Assembly (NCBI GenBank): GCA_013330285.1
Contig: DUIP01000111.1
Location: forward strand, 1 to 9,642
DNA length: 9,642 nt
From: Candidatus Poseidoniaceae archaeon
GTDB lineage: Archaea > Thermoplasmatota > Poseidoniia > Poseidoniales > Poseidoniaceae
Reading direction: 5' to 3'
Part shown: positions 1 through 6,424 of the stretch, one piece after another
Layout: each line of letters begins with the position of its first letter
Numbering within the stretch: position 1 is the first letter of the stretch
Position numbers and translations under genes: made by a program
Notes under the pieces: generated by a model
What the model was told of the DNA's origin: nothing
Seen by the model: the letters and a program-made list of their open reading frames with translations, nothing else
Database searches by the model: none

Positions 1-605
1 GCTGCAGGGGCTTTGACATCGACTCGCTTTTGTGGTGGGTCTGCGGCCTTACGGGTCAAACCTCGTACCTTACCGGTGCCAGTGCCCGCACCGAGGGAGA
101 GAGAGTTTGGTAGAATGAGGGCCGCCATGGCTACACCGTGATGATCGTTTGCAGCAGTCACTTCGTCGACGGCTACATCAAAAGATTTGACTTCCAAATC
201 CCTGCTTGCAAGACGGCGTTGGAGGTTTCTTCGCAAAAGGAGTGAGGTTTCTTCGTAATCAAGTTCAGTGGAGATCGTTGCCACAATGGCACATTGATCG
301 CCTTCTGGCGTCTCACAAGCAGCCCATGCAACACCAGCGCATGCGGTGGAACCATTCCATGCATAGGCAGTGGCCAGATGGCATTCAACCAGCGATCCCA
401 TGGGCAAGGGCTGGGGAGCAGTGGCACCAAACCCGAGCGGTAACATCGCACCTTTCATTTCAATGAGGCGAGCATCGCCCAAACCAAGTTCTACAAGGCC
501 TTGATCGTAGGCATCTTCTGCATTTTCGCCCCACGGAGCTACTGCCGTCATCAGCCATCCGGGGCAAGCGACCGAACTTGAGCGGGCACCATCATTCGCA
601 TACAT
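1..605 (-). CDS. Pyruvoyl-dependent arginine decarboxylase-like protein, probably non-catalytic, 3' end cut off by the window edge
   Basis: The reading frame starts at ATG 605 (an in-frame stop lies at 632-630) and stays open for 201 codons to the left edge, so the C-terminus is missing. By eye the protein follows the PvlArgDC family (PF01862, small trimeric enzymes of about 160 residues that make agmatine from arginine): the EN-AEDAYDQGLVELGLG stretch at about residues 27-43, LPMGSLV at 67-73, a central sheet, and a C-terminal VEVTAAN/GVAMAALILP-like end at about 125-145. In family members a Ser-Ser pair just after the NxNLI strand is cleaved to form the pyruvoyl group. Here the aligned residues are Lys51-Gly52. 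The Asn about six residues before it is Arg46, and the catalytic Glu of the later strand aligns with Thr110. After the domain comes a Gly/Ala/Pro/Lys-rich tail. I infer a pseudoenzyme or a non-catalytic partner subunit. The family call is fairly safe; loss of activity rests on a hand alignment. Confidence 0.7.
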   Translation of the reverse strand, partial: MYANDGARSSSVACPGWLMTAVAPWGENAEDAYDQGLVELGLGDARLIEMKGAMLPLGFGATAPQPLPMGSLVECHLATAYAWNGSTACAGVAWAACETPEGDQCAIVATISTELDYEETSLLLRRNLQRRLASRDLEVKSFDVAVDEVTAANDHHGVAMAALILPNSLSLGAGTGTGKVRGLTRKAADPPQKRVDVKAPA

Positions 606-627
606 GGTGTCAAGACAGACGCAACGG

Positions 628-637
628 GTTCATGAAC
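628..637. promoter_or_regulatory. Perfect 10-base palindrome in the divergent gap
   Basis: GTTCATGAAC reads the same on both strands. It is loosely extended by CGG at 625-627 and CCG at 639-641. It lies between the start of the decarboxylase-like gene (605, minus) and the likely start of the small membrane protein (658 or 664, plus), where an operator for both genes would sit. No clear TATA box is visible next to it. Its role is inference only. Confidence 0.25.
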
Positions 638-663
638 ACCGTGGTTCTGCCCTGCTCATGGCG

Positions 664-963
664 ATGAATTCTAGGGCGCTGTTGGCGATGTCCGCCATAG
701 GCGTTGTTCTTACTGCCGCCATCCTCAATGTGGCGCAGGGGGCAACAAGCCTTACGCTCGTTGTTTTGGCCATCACATTGGTGCTCGTCGTCTTTGTGTG
801 GTTTCTGTTCGATGGAACACAACAGAAAGCCGAATCAGGCTCGACAGCAATCAAGGTGAACAAATCTATAGGAAGAGGCATTGAAAGCATGAGTGATGCC
901 TCAGAAACCCCTGAAGACATCCCTGACCCGCTGGATGCCGGGTTTGATGTGCCACTGATGTGA
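664..963 (+). CDS. Small two-helix membrane protein of unknown function
   Basis: Encodes about 99 residues from ATG 664. It has two strongly hydrophobic segments, roughly residues 5-26 (ALLAMSAIGVVLTAAIL region) and 29-50 (SLTLVVLAITLVLVVFVWF region). They are joined by a very short turn and followed by a polar tail of about 50 residues that becomes acidic and Pro/Asp-rich at the end. The helical hairpin suggests both termini are on the same side of the membrane, with the charged tail probably in the cytoplasm. In-frame ATGs at 604 and 658 are alternatives. The 604 start would overlap the divergent gene's start codon and add a polar N-terminus, so 658 or 664 is preferred. The gene is divergent from the decarboxylase-like gene, and its TGA abuts the stop of the convergent aCPSF1 gene. 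I do not recognise a family. Confidence 0.6.
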   Translation: MNSRALLAMSAIGVVLTAAILNVAQGATSLTLVVLAITLVLVVFVWFLFDGTQQKAESGSTAIKVNKSIGRGIESMSDASETPEDIPDPLDAGFDVPLM

Positions 964-968
964 TCACA
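959..968. other. Palindrome on a zero-gap convergent stop-stop junction
   Basis: TGTGATCACA is centred exactly on the border 963/964. The plus-strand TGA stop of the membrane-protein gene is followed immediately by TCA, the minus-strand TGA stop of aCPSF1. The central TGATCA is forced by two abutting TGA stops; only the outer two base pairs are extra symmetry. Confidence 0.5.
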
Positions 969-2868
969 GAAGCCGAACTGTTTCCAAGTTCTTTGGAGCG
1001 TATGTCCTGCACTTGTATCGCTCTCTGAGCGTGTGGCCAAGTTCGTTGCACTTGTGATAATCGCCGTGGTGGCAGATGATGTTCTTTGGCTTGGGCGACA
1101 ACTGGTCGACGAAATCCAACAACTGACGGCGGTCAGAATGGCCAGAGAATCCGTCAATAGTGACCATTTCGCAACCGATCTTGACAATCTCTGTCTTTCC
1201 GTTAATGACCATTGGAACTTCTCCGAATCCTTTCTGAAGACGGCGTCCAAGGGTTCCTTCGGCTTGGTAGCCTACGAAGCACAAGGAATTGCGATCTTCA
1301 TGCGCCCAGTGTCGGAAGTACTCCATGACTGGTCCACCGTTGAGCATACCGGAGGTTGCTAAAACGATGCAAGGAGAGTTGTCCATGATGATGCTCTCTC
1401 GCAGTTCCCGACCTTTCACAGGGCGGAACCATTCACTGGTGAACGGGTTTTCTCCATCGTCCTTGAGCAGGGACTTCCGCAAGCTGCTGGTCAGGTAATC
1501 GGGGTGTGAGGCGTGAATAGCGGTCGCTTCCTGAATCATACCATCCAACCAAACCGGCACTGGTTTGACTTGACCTGAGCGGAACAGTTCATCGATAGCG
1601 ATCATGACTTCTTGACTGCGTCCAACAGCAAACACTGGACAGATGAGTTTTCCACCGCGAGCAATGGTCCTTGAAACAATGTCTTGGAGTTCTTGGTTGG
1701 CTTCTTGGCGAGAGGGTTGGTAGTCGCCAGAGGCTCCGTATGTCGATTCAATAACGAGCGTCTCGACACGAGGGAAGCGAGTGTTGGCGGCATCGAATAG
1801 CCACGATTTCTCGTACTTTTGGTCGCCGCTGAAGACGATGTTGTGCTTACCATCACCGATGTGAAGGTGAACAGCAGAAGAACCGAGGATGTGACCAGCG
1901 TTGGAAAACGTCAGTTTGATGTCGGGTGCGATATCGGTTGTTTCGCCCCAGTTCACATCGACCACGTGCTTCATGCAGGTACGGATGTCTTCCATATCGT
2001 ATGGGGCTCGCTTTCCTTCTGAGCCACCAACCTTCAGGTAATCGGTCTGGAGCAGGAGCATCAAATCCCGAGTAGGAGGGGTGCAGTACACTGGACCACG
2101 GTAGCCATACTTGAACAGCACAGGGAGCATGCCTGCGTGGTCAAGGTGGGAGTGGGTCAACACAACAGCATCCAATTTCTCGAGTGGTAGGGCCTCAGGC
2201 GCTGTGAAGTACGGCATTGGATCTGTATCCGAAGCAATGTTAACTCCGACGTCGATCATGACACGGGATTCATTGGTGGTCACAAAGTGACAAGCACGAC
2301 CCACTTCACGGTAGGAGCCGAGTGCTGTGACTCGAGCCCAAGCCGCTCCCGGACGTTGCGGCCGGTGGATGTTCAACCCGAAGTCCTTCAGCAGTTTTCT
2401 TCGCTCTGTTGCATTGGCTTGACGGTATCCACGAATGTCATGGACCGTTTTGGAAATAATTGGAGAGGTGCGTTCAACCTTGACCAACCAACCGGTTTGG
2501 TCGCGGATGGCGTTGAGGTTGGCCCCACGGCGGCCAACGGCTTCGCCTGGGTTCATGCATTGGATGATGATTTCACGGTAGCATGAATCAAAGTACAAGT
2601 TTGTGATTTCAGCTTCCTCAGGAACGATTTCGTGAACGAGTTTCTTTGCTTCCTCCTCGCTCTTCATGATCGATTCGTCAGGGCGAAGGACGATCTTTCG
2701 CTTGACGCGCTTGGCAATTTTTCCAATCAAGCCATCGCCACCGCCGAACTTGGCGGGGACAGGCGTCACAATCGCAATGTTTCCTGCCTCAAGTTCCACT
2801 GAGTAGGGGATGTCTCGAGGGACGACTTTTGCAATCTGGTCTTTCAATTCTTTAAACGTAAGGCGCAT
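964..2868 (-). CDS. fttA: aCPSF1 / FttA, KH-MBL-beta-CASP ribonuclease and transcription termination factor
   Basis: 634 residues, the usual length for the family. The N-terminal 150 or so residues form the KH region, with a GxxG loop GRRG at 112-115. The metallo-beta-lactamase core follows, with zinc motif HSHLDH at 239-244, a further ligand His at 326 (AGHILGS) and Asp349 (FSGDQ). The beta-CASP part shows motif A around Glu374 (VIESTYG), GHSD at 576-579 and the C-terminal CHHGD at 599-603, so all metal ligands appear intact. In archaea this protein cleaves nascent RNA 3' ends at U-rich sites and drives transcription termination. The chosen start (MRLTFKEL) matches family N-termini. An upstream in-frame ATG at 2967 would add 33 unlikely residues and overlap the proteasome gene stop. 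A GGTGA ribosome-binding motif precedes 2868 by five bases. Proteasome beta lies directly upstream in the same direction. Confidence 0.95.
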   Translation of the reverse strand: MRLTFKELKDQIAKVVPRDIPYSVELEAGNIAIVTPVPAKFGGGDGLIGKIAKRVKRKIVLRPDESIMKSEEEAKKLVHEIVPEEAEITNLYFDSCYREIIIQCMNPGEAVGRRGANLNAIRDQTGWLVKVERTSPIISKTVHDIRGYRQANATERRKLLKDFGLNIHRPQRPGAAWARVTALGSYREVGRACHFVTTNESRVMIDVGVNIASDTDPMPYFTAPEALPLEKLDAVVLTHSHLDHAGMLPVLFKYGYRGPVYCTPPTRDLMLLLQTDYLKVGGSEGKRAPYDMEDIRTCMKHVVDVNWGETTDIAPDIKLTFSNAGHILGSSAVHLHIGDGKHNIVFSGDQKYEKSWLFDAANTRFPRVETLVIESTYGASGDYQPSRQEANQELQDIVSRTIARGGKLICPVFAVGRSQEVMIAIDELFRSGQVKPVPVWLDGMIQEATAIHASHPDYLTSSLRKSLLKDDGENPFTSEWFRPVKGRELRESIIMDNSPCIVLATSGMLNGGPVMEYFRHWAHEDRNSLCFVGYQAEGTLGRRLQKGFGEVPMVINGKTEIVKIGCEMVTIDGFSGHSDRRQLLDFVDQLSPKPKNIICHHGDYHKCNELGHTLRERYKCRTYAPKNLETVRLL

Positions 2869-2873
2869 AGTGT

Positions 2874-2878
2874 TCACC
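2874..2878 (-). promoter_or_regulatory. Shine-Dalgarno site of aCPSF1
   Basis: On the minus strand GGTGA stands five bases before ATG 2868. It is complementary to the TCACC part of the archaeal 16S rRNA 3' end. It decides the start at 2868 over the upstream ATG at 2967. Confidence 0.55.
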
Positions 2879-2886
2879 GTTTTCCC

Positions 2887-2942
2887 GTGCTCGCACAAAA
2901 CATCGTGCACCGACCCCGAGCGGGGATGCAGCGTTGAGCTGC
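2887..2942 (-). other. Three tandem inverted repeats between proteasome beta and aCPSF1
   Basis: Three possible hairpins fill most of the 95-base gap. They are GTGCTCG/CGTGCAC at 2887-2893 and 2904-2910 (7 pairs with one mismatch, 10-base loop), CCCCGAGCGGGG at 2914-2925 (4-pair stem, 4-base loop), and GCAGC/GCTGC at 2928-2932 and 2938-2942 (5 pairs, 5-base loop). On the minus-strand RNA they would lie 18-74 bases before the aCPSF1 start codon. They could be a structured leader, an RNA processing site or a weak intercistronic terminator. No long U-tract follows them. Function is inferred. Confidence 0.4.
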
Positions 2943-2963
2943 GGGAAGGTGAGGGGGGAAATC

Positions 2964-3590
2964 TCAAGCCAGGAGCTTGTCAATTTCGCCTTGTTCAATG
3001 GCGACATAACCGTCTTTTGCTGTAATGACAGCCAAATCCATGCCGTTGCCGGAGGCCGCATCACGCTGCCCCGACGCGTGGAGGGCGCGGGCGGCAAGTT
3101 TCAATGCATCGGTTCGAGACATGCCTTCGCTGAAGCCGTCTTCGAGGACACCGTACATGTAAGGTGAACCAGATCCAGTCGCACAGTACGAGTCTGGGAT
3201 GGAGCCACCAGCAGAGTCGATGGAGTAGACGTGACCGCCTTCATCATCAACACCAACAATCAGGAGTTGAACCCAGTGAGGTCGACCCGAGAGGATGTTG
3301 GCAGTGAGGGTGGCTGCGCCCTTGACCGTCATAGGTTGTTGACGGCGAAGTTGGAAAAGGGAAACCTCTGCAGCAAGTGTTCGGGACAGCGATTGTGCGT
3401 GACCGACGAGACCTGCAGTGGTGAGCGCAAGATTGTCACCAATCTTGAACAATTTCTGAACGCTTTTGTTGGCGATGAAGTGACCCATCGTGGCGCGGTG
3501 GTCTGCTCCAACCACAACTCCACCGTCGAAGGTGATGCCGATTGTGCTTGTTCCTGTTTTCAGTACGTTTGGTTGGTTCTCCATCATCAT
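2964..3590 (-). CDS. psmB: 20S proteasome beta subunit (catalytic)
   Basis: Ntn-hydrolase that forms the proteolytic inner rings of the archaeal 20S proteasome. From ATG 3590 it has 208 residues: a short propeptide (MMMENQPNVLKTG) and a mature chain that begins with Thr at the KTG-TSTIG junction. Numbered from this Thr1, the active-site set is present: Asp17 (VVVGAD), Lys33 (NKSVQK) and Ser129 (GSGSP). An RDAASGNG segment near the end matches the conserved region that holds the late Asp/Ser pair. The three tandem ATGs at 3590-3582 and an upstream ATG at 3638 are all in frame. The 3638 start would make a 29-residue propeptide and cannot be excluded. The gene lies upstream of aCPSF1 in the same direction, a neighbour pair I recall from methanogens. 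Divergent from the SepF-like gene. No alpha subunit or regulatory ATPase gene is in the window. Confidence 0.95.
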   Translation of the reverse strand: MMMENQPNVLKTGTSTIGITFDGGVVVGADHRATMGHFIANKSVQKLFKIGDNLALTTAGLVGHAQSLSRTLAAEVSLFQLRRQQPMTVKGAATLTANILSGRPHWVQLLIVGVDDEGGHVYSIDSAGGSIPDSYCATGSGSPYMYGVLEDGFSEGMSRTDALKLAARALHASGQRDAASGNGMDLAVITAKDGYVAIEQGEIDKLLA

Positions 3591-3723
3591 CAATCCACTC
3601 TCTAAGCCGACACCTCTTGAAGGTTGAGGCGCAACCATGTGTTAATGACCGCCCCTTATCAACCCGCCGAAGACTGCGGATGGCGAAGCGATGGATGCAA
3701 ACCGTAGTCATGGATGCCAAATC

Positions 3724-4383
3724 ATGGGAGTCTTCTTGAGGTGCCGCCTCTACTGGCCTGCTATGCGCCGGCGCAAGAAGGGCAAACGCGATGAGGCTCA
3801 ATCCTCACTCGACGCCTTTACCCAGCCGTCTGAACCGGCCGATTCACCCACGGAACCGACGGTCCCCTCGATGCCAGACCTCGACGTGTTAACCAAAGCA
3901 GACGAAATGCTTCGACAAGAAGACCAGGCGGCGCAAGCAGGCGTCGAAGTCGATGAGCCACTGAGGAGTTTTGAGATGCCAAGCATGCACAAACAACCAT
4001 CGGCAAGCCCTGTACCATCAACAACACAGTTTCTGGATCTCGGCAAGCGCTACCCATACCCACCAATTCCGATCGAAGGTGGTGGCCTTGTGCTCCATCG
4101 AGCTGTCCTCAAGGACCTCACTGGGTGTGGAACATTGCTGAATTGGGTGGCCGATGGTCACGCCGTCATTGTAGAGATGAATCGATTGATGAAACGAACG
4201 GTTGAATTCAATGCTGCCATCGAACAATTGAATCAGTTCATAGGCAATGATTTGGGTGGTGAAATCCTCAAGATGACACACACGCGATTGCTCCTCCTCC
4301 CACCCGGATGCCGCGGTGTCAACGGCGTGGACATGGAAGCCTTCGCTGTGGACCCCGGAAACTTCAGCGAGGGTGCATTGTGA
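3724..4383 (+). CDS. sepF: SepF-like cell division protein (DUF552)
   Basis: In archaea SepF anchors FtsZ filaments to the membrane at the division site. From ATG 3724 this is 219 residues. The N-terminus has a short hydrophobic/aromatic stretch (MGVFLRCRLYWPAM) followed by a basic cluster RRRKKGKR, which could be the membrane-binding part. Residues about 30-110 form a long acidic, Pro/Ser/Thr-rich linker. The C-terminal 80-90 residues (about 122-205) fit the SepF fold (PF04472): LKDLTGCGTLLNWVADG, then a VIVEMNRL strand, a helix, LGGEI around 177-181 matching the conserved glycine turn, and RLLLLPPG as the last strand. In-frame ATGs at 3691 and 3763 are alternatives; 3763 would remove the hydrophobic stretch and start at MRRRKK. 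The stop overlaps the ZPR1 start, suggesting translational coupling. Family assignment is by pattern, without a profile search. Confidence 0.65.
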   Translation: MGVFLRCRLYWPAMRRRKKGKRDEAQSSLDAFTQPSEPADSPTEPTVPSMPDLDVLTKADEMLRQEDQAAQAGVEVDEPLRSFEMPSMHKQPSASPVPSTTQFLDLGKRYPYPPIPIEGGGLVLHRAVLKDLTGCGTLLNWVADGHAVIVEMNRLMKRTVEFNAAIEQLNQFIGNDLGGEILKMTHTRLLLLPPGCRGVNGVDMEAFAVDPGNFSEGAL

Positions 4384-5033
4384 TGGAAGAACAACCTGTC
4401 AACATCCCTTGCCCCATTTGCCATGTCGAAGGTGAGGTCTACATGATTGCACATGTGGACGAAATTCCTTACTTTGGCGAACACACACAAGTCACCGTCC
4501 TTTGCCATTCGTGCGGTTGGCGGCAAACTGATTTCATTCCTGCAGAAGGGAAAAAACCCGGTGGTTGGAGCCTTGTGGTCAATTCACCCGAGACGCTCTC
4601 GGCACGGGTCATTCGTTCTTCTTCGTGCACTGTGAAGGTGCCTGAACTCGATCTTGAAGTGGCGCCGGGAAGCAACGCAACGGGGTATGTGAGCAATGTT
4701 GAAGGCGTACTCAATCGATTTATTGACATCATTCAAATGGTGCTTCGTGATCTGCGATCTGAAGTTGAACGGATCAACGAAACTGCACCTGCCGATGAAG
4801 CAACGCTTGAGGAAGCGATGACATCTGTGATGACCTTGATGAACATGCTTGAGCAAATCACTACGGTTGGAGAGGACAACGAAACATCACTCACCCTCGA
4901 GTTGCTTGACCCTCATGGTCATTCGATGATCATCCATGAAGATGCACTTCACCGTGAATTGGATGAGGAGGAACTGTTGGCTTTACCTGTTGGACCCGAC
5001 CCTGCGGTCTTTTCTTCGGATGATGAAGCCTAG
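4383..5033 (+). CDS. ZPR1 zinc-finger domain protein
   Basis: 216 residues with one archaeal ZPR1 module. A four-Cys zinc ribbon is formed by C10/C13 (CPIC) and C41/C44 (CHSC), followed by the family's beta domain with the ARVIRSSSCTVKVPELDLEV, GSNATGYVSNVEGVLNRF pattern (about residues 74-113), a helical stretch, and an acidic C-terminal tail (DEEEL, SSDDEA). Eukaryotic ZPR1 has two such modules and acts as a folding chaperone for translation elongation factor eEF1A; a similar role with aEF1A is plausible here but inferred. The start is ATG 4383, whose A is the last base of the upstream TGA. A GAGGGTG motif at 4369-4375 sits seven bases before it. An earlier in-frame ATG at 4308 lies inside the SepF-like gene and gives no family-like sequence. 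The stop abuts the convergent TrpRS stop. Confidence 0.9.
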   Translation: MEEQPVNIPCPICHVEGEVYMIAHVDEIPYFGEHTQVTVLCHSCGWRQTDFIPAEGKKPGGWSLVVNSPETLSARVIRSSSCTVKVPELDLEVAPGSNATGYVSNVEGVLNRFIDIIQMVLRDLRSEVERINETAPADEATLEEAMTSVMTLMNMLEQITTVGEDNETSLTLELLDPHGHSMIIHEDALHRELDEEELLALPVGPDPAVFSSDDEA

Positions 5034-6419
5034 TCAACGAGCGTCGTTGGCCAAGAACTCCTCAACCAAATGCGCTGTTTGATCTCGCATCTCATGGAGT
5101 TGACCCAACCAATCCACGGCCCGATCAATGCACAGTTGCTTCATTTCACCAGCAAGAAGTTTACCAGAACGGTATTCTGCGTTAATTTCAGCAAGGTAGG
5201 CATCGTCTTCCTCGAAGAAGTACATCATGTACTGGTAGGCAACATCGATGTCTGGGTTGCCACCAAGCCTTCGATGTTCTTCAATGGTGGATTGACCTCC
5301 TGAGAAGGCTCGTTTGATTTTCTTCTCGACTGTGGCAAGATCATCGCGCAAGAAGAGCGTCGTCTTTGGTTTGCTGCTGCTCATCTTTTCACCAGTCATA
5401 CCCACAGCGAAATGATGGTATGTTGAAGAAGGTGCGAGAAGGCCCATACCACCCAAACTTCGTTCGTAAGCTAAGAGCTTCATTCGAATCATGGTCTTGT
5501 CTCGCTTGGTGGCGCTAGGTACGTTAACGGTGCCTTGTTTTGGATTGGAGGCGATGTCAGAATAACCAAGTTCAGTGAGGCAATTGACGATGCCTGCAAA
5601 CACATCGTTGAGCTTTTGTTTGTCGATGCGCCCATTTGGCATTTGCCCGAGAACTGCTGCATTCTCATCGTGAACCGACAAGGTGATGCTCACACCTGAA
5701 TGCTTTCCATCATTGACGTTGAACCAGTTTGTCTTTGCTGCCAATCCACGGGTTAAGCGAAGATGTGGATCTTGGTCGACACCGACTGGGACCACGATAG
5801 GACGAAGACCGCCATAGTCTTCGGTTTGAGGGTGTAAGATGTCACCTACTTGGACCATTGGCGCTTGAACATGGGCGAGGTTTGTATCTCCACCAAAACC
5901 GTAAATTGATTCAAATTCGTTCAGATTGGTTCGCTTGCCAAGTTGGAAACCGAGCCGTTGTACAACGGGTCTCGAGGATTGGAAGTAGACATTTGTTCGC
6001 TCGACATCAAGGCCAAGAGCGGCGTAGTTTGCGATGTATTCCTCAAGGGCAATAGCGCGTCCTTTTTCCAACGAAACGCCACGGGTTGCTTGGCTTTCAA
6101 GGTCAGCCACAGCAATCGTCACGTCCCCCCCTTGTTGCTGAAACCATTTGACTTGGTCGATCACCATCGAGTGACCAAGATGCATTTGTCCGCTGGGCAT
6201 TAATCCCGTAAGCACACCAAATGGATCGCCTTTGCGCTGGGCATCAAGCACTTGATCGAGATCACGATGTGCAAAGACAATGCCTCGTCGATGCAAGCGA
6301 GAAGGATGTTCCATGGTGATGTTGTCCATTGAGGAAAGACCAAATTGCTCGATGATGCGATCATAATCCGTGGATTGAGCGCTTCCCCAAGGGTCAATCA
6401 CAACATCATCTTGAGCCAT
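5034..6419 (-). CDS. trpS: Tryptophanyl-tRNA synthetase (archaeal/eukaryotic type)
   Basis: Class I synthetase that charges tRNA-Trp; 461 residues. The N-terminal DPWG (residues 9-12) is a mark of archaeal/eukaryotic TrpRS. The HIGH-type motif is HLGH at 80-83 (PSGQMHLGH) and the KMSKS-type motif is KMSSSK at 345-350 (GEKMSSSKP). The GVDQDPHLRLTR segment at 213-224 is also typical. Between that segment and APSSTYHHF (329-337) lie about 105 residues, far longer than in compact archaeal enzymes. Haloarchaeal TrpRS has, as I recall, a comparable insertion. The start is supported by GAGGTG at 6425-6430, five bases upstream. The gene lies 57 bases downstream of the surface-protein gene in the same direction, so the two may be co-transcribed. 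The C-terminal codons form a perfect hairpin at the junction with ZPR1. Confidence 0.95.
   Translation of the reverse strand: MAQDDVVIDPWGSAQSTDYDRIIEQFGLSSMDNITMEHPSRLHRRGIVFAHRDLDQVLDAQRKGDPFGVLTGLMPSGQMHLGHSMVIDQVKWFQQQGGDVTIAVADLESQATRGVSLEKGRAIALEEYIANYAALGLDVERTNVYFQSSRPVVQRLGFQLGKRTNLNEFESIYGFGGDTNLAHVQAPMVQVGDILHPQTEDYGGLRPIVVPVGVDQDPHLRLTRGLAAKTNWFNVNDGKHSGVSITLSVHDENAAVLGQMPNGRIDKQKLNDVFAGIVNCLTELGYSDIASNPKQGTVNVPSATKRDKTMIRMKLLAYERSLGGMGLLAPSSTYHHFAVGMTGEKMSSSKPKTTLFLRDDLATVEKKIKRAFSGGQSTIEEHRRLGGNPDIDVAYQYMMYFFEEDDAYLAEINAEYRSGKLLAGEMKQLCIDRAVDWLGQLHEMRDQTAHLVEEFLANDAR
5035..5049. other. Hairpin at the ZPR1/TrpRS convergent junction
   Basis: CAACGA-GCG-TCGTTG is a perfect 6-pair stem with a 3-base loop. 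It starts one base after the ZPR1 TAG and includes the TrpRS stop and last codons. The symmetry allows it to form in RNA from either strand. It has no U-tract, so a classical terminator role is uncertain. Confidence 0.35.
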
Positions 6420-6424
6420 AGAGC

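Noticed and set aside
173..466. Open frames on both strands in the first 500 bases (for example a 92-residue minus frame with MRCYRSG and an 86-residue plus frame)
   Set aside because: They overlap the decarboxylase-like gene, have composition typical of shadow frames (many Arg, His, Trp, Pro) and match no family pattern.
959..968. TGTGATCACA as a CRP-type binding site
   Set aside because: It resembles the CRP half-sites without the spacer, lies at a stop-stop junction and not a promoter, and CRP regulation is not expected in this archaeal context.
630..1250. 206-residue open frame on the minus strand
   Set aside because: It covers the membrane-protein gene antisense and the 3' end of aCPSF1 in another frame; Ser/Thr-rich shadow sequence, no domain.
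2868..2967. N-terminal extension of aCPSF1 by 33 residues from ATG 2967
   Set aside because: The extension is Arg/Ser/Pro-rich, overlaps the proteasome stop and lacks the family N-terminus; the start at 2868 has a Shine-Dalgarno site and the expected MRLTFKEL beginning.
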